The position numbers and the translations under genes are program-made. From Halopseudomonas maritima (lineage in GTDB: Bacteria > Pseudomonadota > Gammaproteobacteria > Pseudomonadales > Pseudomonadaceae), in the NCBI RefSeq assembly GCF_021545785.1, contig NZ_CP079801.1:2786001-2850000 (forward strand): DNA of 64,000 nt, in the 5' to 3' direction. Below are positions 59,995-64,000 of the stretch, piece by piece. Every line of letters starts with the position of its first letter. The first letter of the stretch is position 1. Under the pieces are notes generated by a model. It was not told the DNA's origin and made no database searches. It was given only the letters and a program-made list of their open reading frames with translations.

Positions 59995-61413
59995 ATGTCC
60001 GACGAAATTCTGGCAATGACGGCGATGCAGTTGCGGGCACATTTTTCCGACCGCCAGCTCTCGCCCGTCGACGTGGCCAGCGCCATGCTGGACCAGATCG
60101 AACGGCTAGACAGTCACACCAACGGTTTTTGCCTGGTGGACCGCGAGACCAGCCTGGCGCTGGCGCGCGAGTCAGAGCAGCGCTACAGCGCGGGCACGCC
60201 GCAGGGGCTGCTGGATGGCGTACCGGTGGCGGTCAAGGATGTCTTTCTCACTCCCATGTGGCCAACCCTCAAAGGCTCCCATACCGTTGACCCGCAAAGC
60301 ACGCTGGGCAAAACCGGCGCCTGCACTGCCGCCTTGGCACGTCACGGCTATGTGCCCATCGGCAAGACCACCACACCTGAGCTGGGCTGGAAGGGCGTGA
60401 CCGACAACCCGGTTGACGGCGTGACCAACAACCCCTGGAACCCTGATAAAACCTCCGGCGGCTCCTCGGGTGGCAGCGGTGTGGCGGTGGCGCTGGGCAT
60501 GGCGCCGCTGGCGCTCGGCACCGACGCGGGCGGCTCCATCCGTATTCCTTCTGCGTTCTGCGGCATTGTCGGGCTCAAGCCTTCTTTCGGTGAAGTGCCG
60601 CACTGGCCCTCCAGCCCGTTCGGCACCCTGGCCCATGCCGGCCCGATGACCTGGACCGTGGAAGACTGCGCGCTGATGATGAACGTGCTGACCGAAGCCG
60701 ATCATCGAGATACCAACGCGGTGCCACGGCGCAACATTGATTATCTGGCTGAGCTGAGTGGCGGCGTCAAAGGCCTGAAGATCGCCTACAGCCCTAATCT
60801 CGGCTACGTGGATGTAGACCCTGAAGTAGAAGCAGCGGTTGCCGAGGCGGCCAAGGTGTTCGCCGACCTGGGCGCCGAGGTGGTGCGGGTCGACCCCGGT
60901 TTCAGTGATCCGCTGGCCGCCTTTGGCCATCTGTTTTACGGCGGCGCGGCCAATGCCATTCGCGACCTCGGGCCCAAGAAGCGTGCGCTGATGGATCCGG
61001 AGCTGATCAAGGTCGCGGAGAAGGCGTCGCGCCTGAGCATGCTCGATTACATGGGTGCGATGAACGAGTCCATGGCGCTGCGTGAGCGCATGGCGGCCTT
61101 CCATCAGAAGTACGACCTGCTGCTGACGCCAACCCTGCCGCTGACCGCCTTCAAGACCGGGCGCGAGGTGCCGGAAGACTGGCCCAGCACCCGCTGGCCG
61201 ACCTGGACGCCCTTTACCTACCCCTTCAACATGACCGGTCAGCCGGGGCTGTCGGTCCCCTGCGGCTTTGATAGCAAGGGCTTGCCGATTGGCCTGCAGC
61301 TGGTCGGTGCGCGCTTTAACGATGCGGTGGTGCTGCGCGCTGGCCATGCCTACCAGCAGGCGGCGCCGCTGACCGATCGCCGTCCGGACCTGTTCAACGC
61401 TGCACAGGAGTAA
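59995..61413 (+). CDS. Amidase (amidase signature family)
   Basis: This 472-residue hydrolase has the Ser-cisSer-Lys triad of the amidase signature family: Lys81 in PVAVKDVFLT, the cis-Ser in TSGGSSGGSG (Ser157/158) and nucleophile Ser181 in LGTDAGGSIRIPSAFCGIVG. The C-terminal block PFTYPFNMTGQPGLSVPCGF is typical. It splits an amide into acid and amine; the glutamyl-tRNA subunit GatA was considered but gatB/gatC are absent and the context is catabolic. It lies 49 bp after the dehydrogenase. Confidence 0.92.
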   Translation: MSDEILAMTAMQLRAHFSDRQLSPVDVASAMLDQIERLDSHTNGFCLVDRETSLALARESEQRYSAGTPQGLLDGVPVAVKDVFLTPMWPTLKGSHTVDPQSTLGKTGACTAALARHGYVPIGKTTTPELGWKGVTDNPVDGVTNNPWNPDKTSGGSSGGSGVAVALGMAPLALGTDAGGSIRIPSAFCGIVGLKPSFGEVPHWPSSPFGTLAHAGPMTWTVEDCALMMNVLTEADHRDTNAVPRRNIDYLAELSGGVKGLKIAYSPNLGYVDVDPEVEAAVAEAAKVFADLGAEVVRVDPGFSDPLAAFGHLFYGGAANAIRDLGPKKRALMDPELIKVAEKASRLSMLDYMGAMNESMALRERMAAFHQKYDLLLTPTLPLTAFKTGREVPEDWPSTRWPTWTPFTYPFNMTGQPGLSVPCGFDSKGLPIGLQLVGARFNDAVVLRAGHAYQQAAPLTDRRPDLFNAAQE

Positions 61414-61417
61414 CGCC

Positions 61418-62623
61418 ATGCCACTGGGAAGCTCCGACATTGACCTGTACGAATCGGAAGATCCGATCTGGAACCCGGCGCTGCTGACCATCCCGATTCC
61501 CGGTATCCGCAAGATGGTTAACCTGGCGTCTACCATGGACGATGTTATTCATCTGTCCATTGGGCAGCCTGACCTGCCGGCGCCCGAGACCGTGGTGGAA
61601 GCCTCGGTTGAGGCGCTGCGCGCCGGGCAGACCGGTTACACCATGGATGCCGGCTTGCCCGAGCTGCTGGAGTCGTTGGCCGAGTACTACAGCGAGCGCT
61701 ATCAGCGGCCGCTGACGCCGGACAACATCATGATCACCACCGGCGCGACCGAGGCGATCTATCTGGCGTTGACCGCAGTGGCGGCACCGGGTCGCCACTT
61801 TATCGTGCCCGATCCGGCATTCATGCTGTATGCACCGCTGATTCGCATGAACGGTGGCGAGGTGACCGAGATCACCACCCGTGCCGAAAACCACCACCAG
61901 CTTGATCCGCAGGAGGTGATCGATGCCATCGAGCCGCACACCCACGCGATTGTGCTCAACTCACCAAGCAACCCGACCGGCACGCTTTACCCCCGTGAGA
62001 CGCTCGAAGCAATCCTGGAGGAGGCAGCCTATCGCGGTATTCATGTGATCAGCGATGAGGTTTACGACCACCTGATCTATGACGGCCGTGAGTATCCCTC
62101 GGTGCTGTCGTGCTGCAGCGATCTGGACCATGTGATGGTGGTCAGCAGTTTCTCCAAAACCTACAGCATGGCCGGGATGCGCATCGGCTGGCTGATCGGC
62201 AGTCAGGCGGCGATCAAAAAGCTGCGGCGCTACCACATGTTCACCACCACAGTGGCCAACACGCCGTTTCAGTGGGCGGGGGTAGCGGCGCTGCGCAGCG
62301 GCGGTGCCTTTATCGAGGAGATGCTCAGCGAGTACACCCGGCGGCGCGACCGGCTGGTGGAGCTGGTGGAGCAAACGCCGCACCTGACCGGATACAAGCC
62401 CGAAGGGGCCTTCTACCTTTTCCCGGCGCTGCCAGAAGGGGTCAATGGCACCAACGTGGCGCTGCGGCTGCTGAAGGAAACCGGCGTGTGTACCATTCCC
62501 GGCGAGACCTTCGGCAACAGTTGCAGCAACGCTTTGCGGCTGAGTTATTCAACCTCGCTGGAGCGGATCGAGCGTGCCTTTGAGCGGATTATTCCGTGGA
62601 TGGAGAAGCAGGATTTTGATTAG
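61418..62623 (+). CDS. Class I/II pyridoxal phosphate-dependent aminotransferase
   Basis: This 401-residue enzyme (fold type I) has VIHLSIGQPDLPAPETVVEA, TTGATEAIYLALTAVAAPGR, NSPSNPTGTLYPRETLEAIL, DEVYDHLIYDG and the PLP-binding Lys247 in SSFSKTYSMAGMRIGW. It belongs to the aspartate/aromatic-type aminotransferases; substrate unknown. It starts 4 bp after the amidase and is the last gene of the operon. A repetitive element follows. Confidence 0.92.
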   Translation: MPLGSSDIDLYESEDPIWNPALLTIPIPGIRKMVNLASTMDDVIHLSIGQPDLPAPETVVEASVEALRAGQTGYTMDAGLPELLESLAEYYSERYQRPLTPDNIMITTGATEAIYLALTAVAAPGRHFIVPDPAFMLYAPLIRMNGGEVTEITTRAENHHQLDPQEVIDAIEPHTHAIVLNSPSNPTGTLYPRETLEAILEEAAYRGIHVISDEVYDHLIYDGREYPSVLSCCSDLDHVMVVSSFSKTYSMAGMRIGWLIGSQAAIKKLRRYHMFTTTVANTPFQWAGVAALRSGGAFIEEMLSEYTRRRDRLVELVEQTPHLTGYKPEGAFYLFPALPEGVNGTNVALRLLKETGVCTIPGETFGNSCSNALRLSYSTSLERIERAFERIIPWMEKQDFD

Positions 62624-62639
62624 GGGTGGGTTCTAAGCT

Positions 62640-62989
62640 GGTTAATCAGTGTTTAGGGGAGGTCCGGTTGGCTGTTTCTCGTGGCGCGCTGTTGTCGAAT
62701 CGGCTTTTCGCCTTTTCGGCGAGCTAAGGGGCACCCGACTACGCGGCCCTTCGGGTTCGCTGCGTTGCTCGGTCTGACGGGGAGCGGCAGAACTCGTCGC
62801 TTTGCTCCTCAGACATGCTGCCGCTCTATTTCCCGTCAGCCCTGCGCTACTCGCCCGCGTAAACGGGACGAAACCCGGGTGCGCACTCCACCATGCGAGC
62901 ACGTTGATCGCTCCCACACGCTTCGCGTGGGAGCGCCTGACTGGACGCTCTGCGTCCGATCCCTCATACGGCACTCTTCTTACGATCCG
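62640..62989. repeat. Repetitive intergenic element between convergent genes
   Basis: About 350 bp without a real gene separates the aminotransferase and CoA-transferase genes. Several small palindromes are present: GCTCCCAC / GTGGGAGC (62910-62934), GGACGC / GCGTCC (62943-62957) and a GCCTTTTCGGCG motif near 62711. The sequence has the look of dispersed pseudomonad repeats of the CGTGGGAGC type. A minus-strand frame of 110 codons (62642-62974) is rich in Arg/Ser and is best read as repeat-encoded and not as a real protein. Confidence 0.6.
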
Positions 62990-64000
62990 CTAAATCGCCC
63001 TGCGCGCGCGCAGCTCGGCAATCTGCTGTTCGCTGTACCCGAGTGTGCCAAGGATGGCATCGGTGTGCTCACCCAGCGCCGGCCCGGTCCATTCGGCGCT
63101 GCCGGGGGTGTCTGACAGTTTGGGCACGATGCCTGGCATCTTGAAGGCTTTGCCGTCGGGCAGGGTGGCGTTCAGAAACATCTCGCGGGCGAGATACTGC
63201 GGGTCGGTGAACATGTCGGCGGCGGAGTAGATCTTGCTGGCCGGGACTTCGGCCTGCTCCAAAACCTTTAACACCTCGTCCTGCGGAAGGCTCGCTGCCC
63301 AGCGGTCGATCAGTGCGTACAACTCGTCGCGACGGGTGTCCCGGCCGGCGTTGTCGGCCAGGGTCGGGTCATCGGCGAGATCATCACGGCCAATGGCACG
63401 CATGAAGCGCTGAAAAATGGCGTCGCCGTTGGCGCCGATCTGTACTGCTTTGCCGTCGCTGCAGGTGTGGATGGAGGAGGGGGTGATACCGGGCATGATG
63501 TTGCCGGTGCGCTCACGCACAAAGCCCATCACGTCAAACTCCGGCACCATGCTTTCCATCATCGCGAACACTGCTTCGTACAGGGCTACATCGACGATCT
63601 GCCCCTTGCCCTGATTGACCTCCCGGTGCCGCAGGGCCATGAGCGCGCCGATGACGCCCCAGAGCGCGGCGATGGAGTCGCCGATCGAGATGCCGGTGCG
63701 CACCGGCGGGCGATCTTCAAAGCCTGTGATATAGCGCAGTCCGCCCATGGATTCGCCCACGGCGCCAAAGCCCGGCTGATCTTTCAGCGGCCCGGTCTGG
63801 CCGAACCCGGACAGCCGCACCATCACCAGAGCGGGGTTGAGCGCGTGCAGGGTGTCCCAGTCCAGCCCCAGCTTTTCCAGGGTGCCCGGTCGAAAGTTCT
63901 CGATCAGGATGTCCGCCTCACTGAGTAACTGCTTGAGAATGGCGATGCCGTCGGCATCTTTGAGGTTCAGCGTGAGCGATTGCTTGTTACGCGCCTGCAC
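62990..64000 (-). CDS. CaiB/BaiF-family CoA-transferase (type III), N-terminus outside the window
   Basis: The visible 336 residues lack only the N-terminus, which lies beyond base 64000. Marks of the family are ADILIENFRPGTLEKLGLDW, RLSGFGQTGPLKDQPGFGAV, the catalytic Asp in GQIVDVALYEAVFAMM (usual G-x-VDVALYE) and PGITPSSIHTCSDGKAVQIG. It transfers CoA between a carboxylic acid and a CoA thioester. It is convergent with the catabolic operon and could belong to a unit that continues to the right. Confidence 0.92.
   Translation of the reverse strand: MQARNKQSLTLNLKDADGIAILKQLLSEADILIENFRPGTLEKLGLDWDTLHALNPALVMVRLSGFGQTGPLKDQPGFGAVGESMGGLRYITGFEDRPPVRTGISIGDSIAALWGVIGALMALRHREVNQGKGQIVDVALYEAVFAMMESMVPEFDVMGFVRERTGNIMPGITPSSIHTCSDGKAVQIGANGDAIFQRFMRAIGRDDLADDPTLADNAGRDTRRDELYALIDRWAASLPQDEVLKVLEQAEVPASKIYSAADMFTDPQYLAREMFLNATLPDGKAFKMPGIVPKLSDTPGSAEWTGPALGEHTDAILGTLGYSEQQIAELRARRAI

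Noticed and set aside
59995..61413. GatA subunit of the tRNA amidotransferase
   Set aside because: gatB and gatC are absent and the gene lies in a catabolic operon.

Overview
The window is about 64 kb of GC-rich chromosome from a gammaproteobacterium of the Pseudomonas type, probably a member of the Pseudomonas/Halopseudomonas lineage (inference from gene order and protein resemblance; no database search was run). The runs tadA-mltF-purL and Nudix-gammaCA-DUF1289-purT...corC-ccsA-like-ffh-rpsP-rimM-trmD-rplS-xerD-dsbC-hom-thrC are the conserved core order known from Pseudomonas. Almost all of the sequence is coding. I see no tRNA, rRNA, CRISPR array or prophage.

Region by region. 1-7.1 kb: end of a fused CysNC sulfate-activation gene, tadA, mltF and purL. 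7.1-17.3 kb: an accessory block beginning just after the purL terminator. It holds a decayed integron-integrase tail, a decayed IS481-type transposase tail, an AraC-type regulator and a two-partner secretion pair: a 2251-residue TpsA exoprotein with GLUG repeats and eleven YDG/MBG repeats, and its TpsB transporter. 17.3-28.8 kb: small metabolic and envelope units. These include a GST/NTF2-like/tautomerase operon with a divergent LysR gene, QueH, a periplasmic LigE-type ligase, an Omp85-like barrel, an RlpA-like lipoprotein, a DUF2855/TetR divergent pair, an L,D-transpeptidase and a Nudix protein. 28.9-29.3 kb: a structured MITE-like element with nested inverted repeats whose right end carries the start codon of the next gene. 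29.2-43.1 kb: core housekeeping genes up to thrC. 43.1-54.8 kb: Ohr with two operator-like palindromes, an EamA transporter, a YpfJ protease, a CHAD protein, a metallo-beta-lactamase/LysR pair, PspA with a YiaA-like protein, an XRE/MscS pair, YebC/YeeN, DUF1275, two paralogous small exported proteins and other small envelope proteins. 55.0-62.6 kb: a six-gene catabolic operon (aldehyde dehydrogenase, TtuC-like dehydrogenase, class III aminotransferase, D-2-hydroxyacid dehydrogenase, amidase, class I/II aminotransferase). It is followed by a repetitive intergenic element and, on the other strand, a CoA-transferase that runs off the window.

The regions most worth following up are the TPS block with its mosaic repeat array and the recombinase debris beside it, the MITE-like element at 28975-29256, the heptamer inverted repeats at 1391-1545 and 41523-41589, the uncharacterised catabolic operon, and the tandem small exported proteins. 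No entirely new defence or mobile system could be demonstrated from sequence alone.
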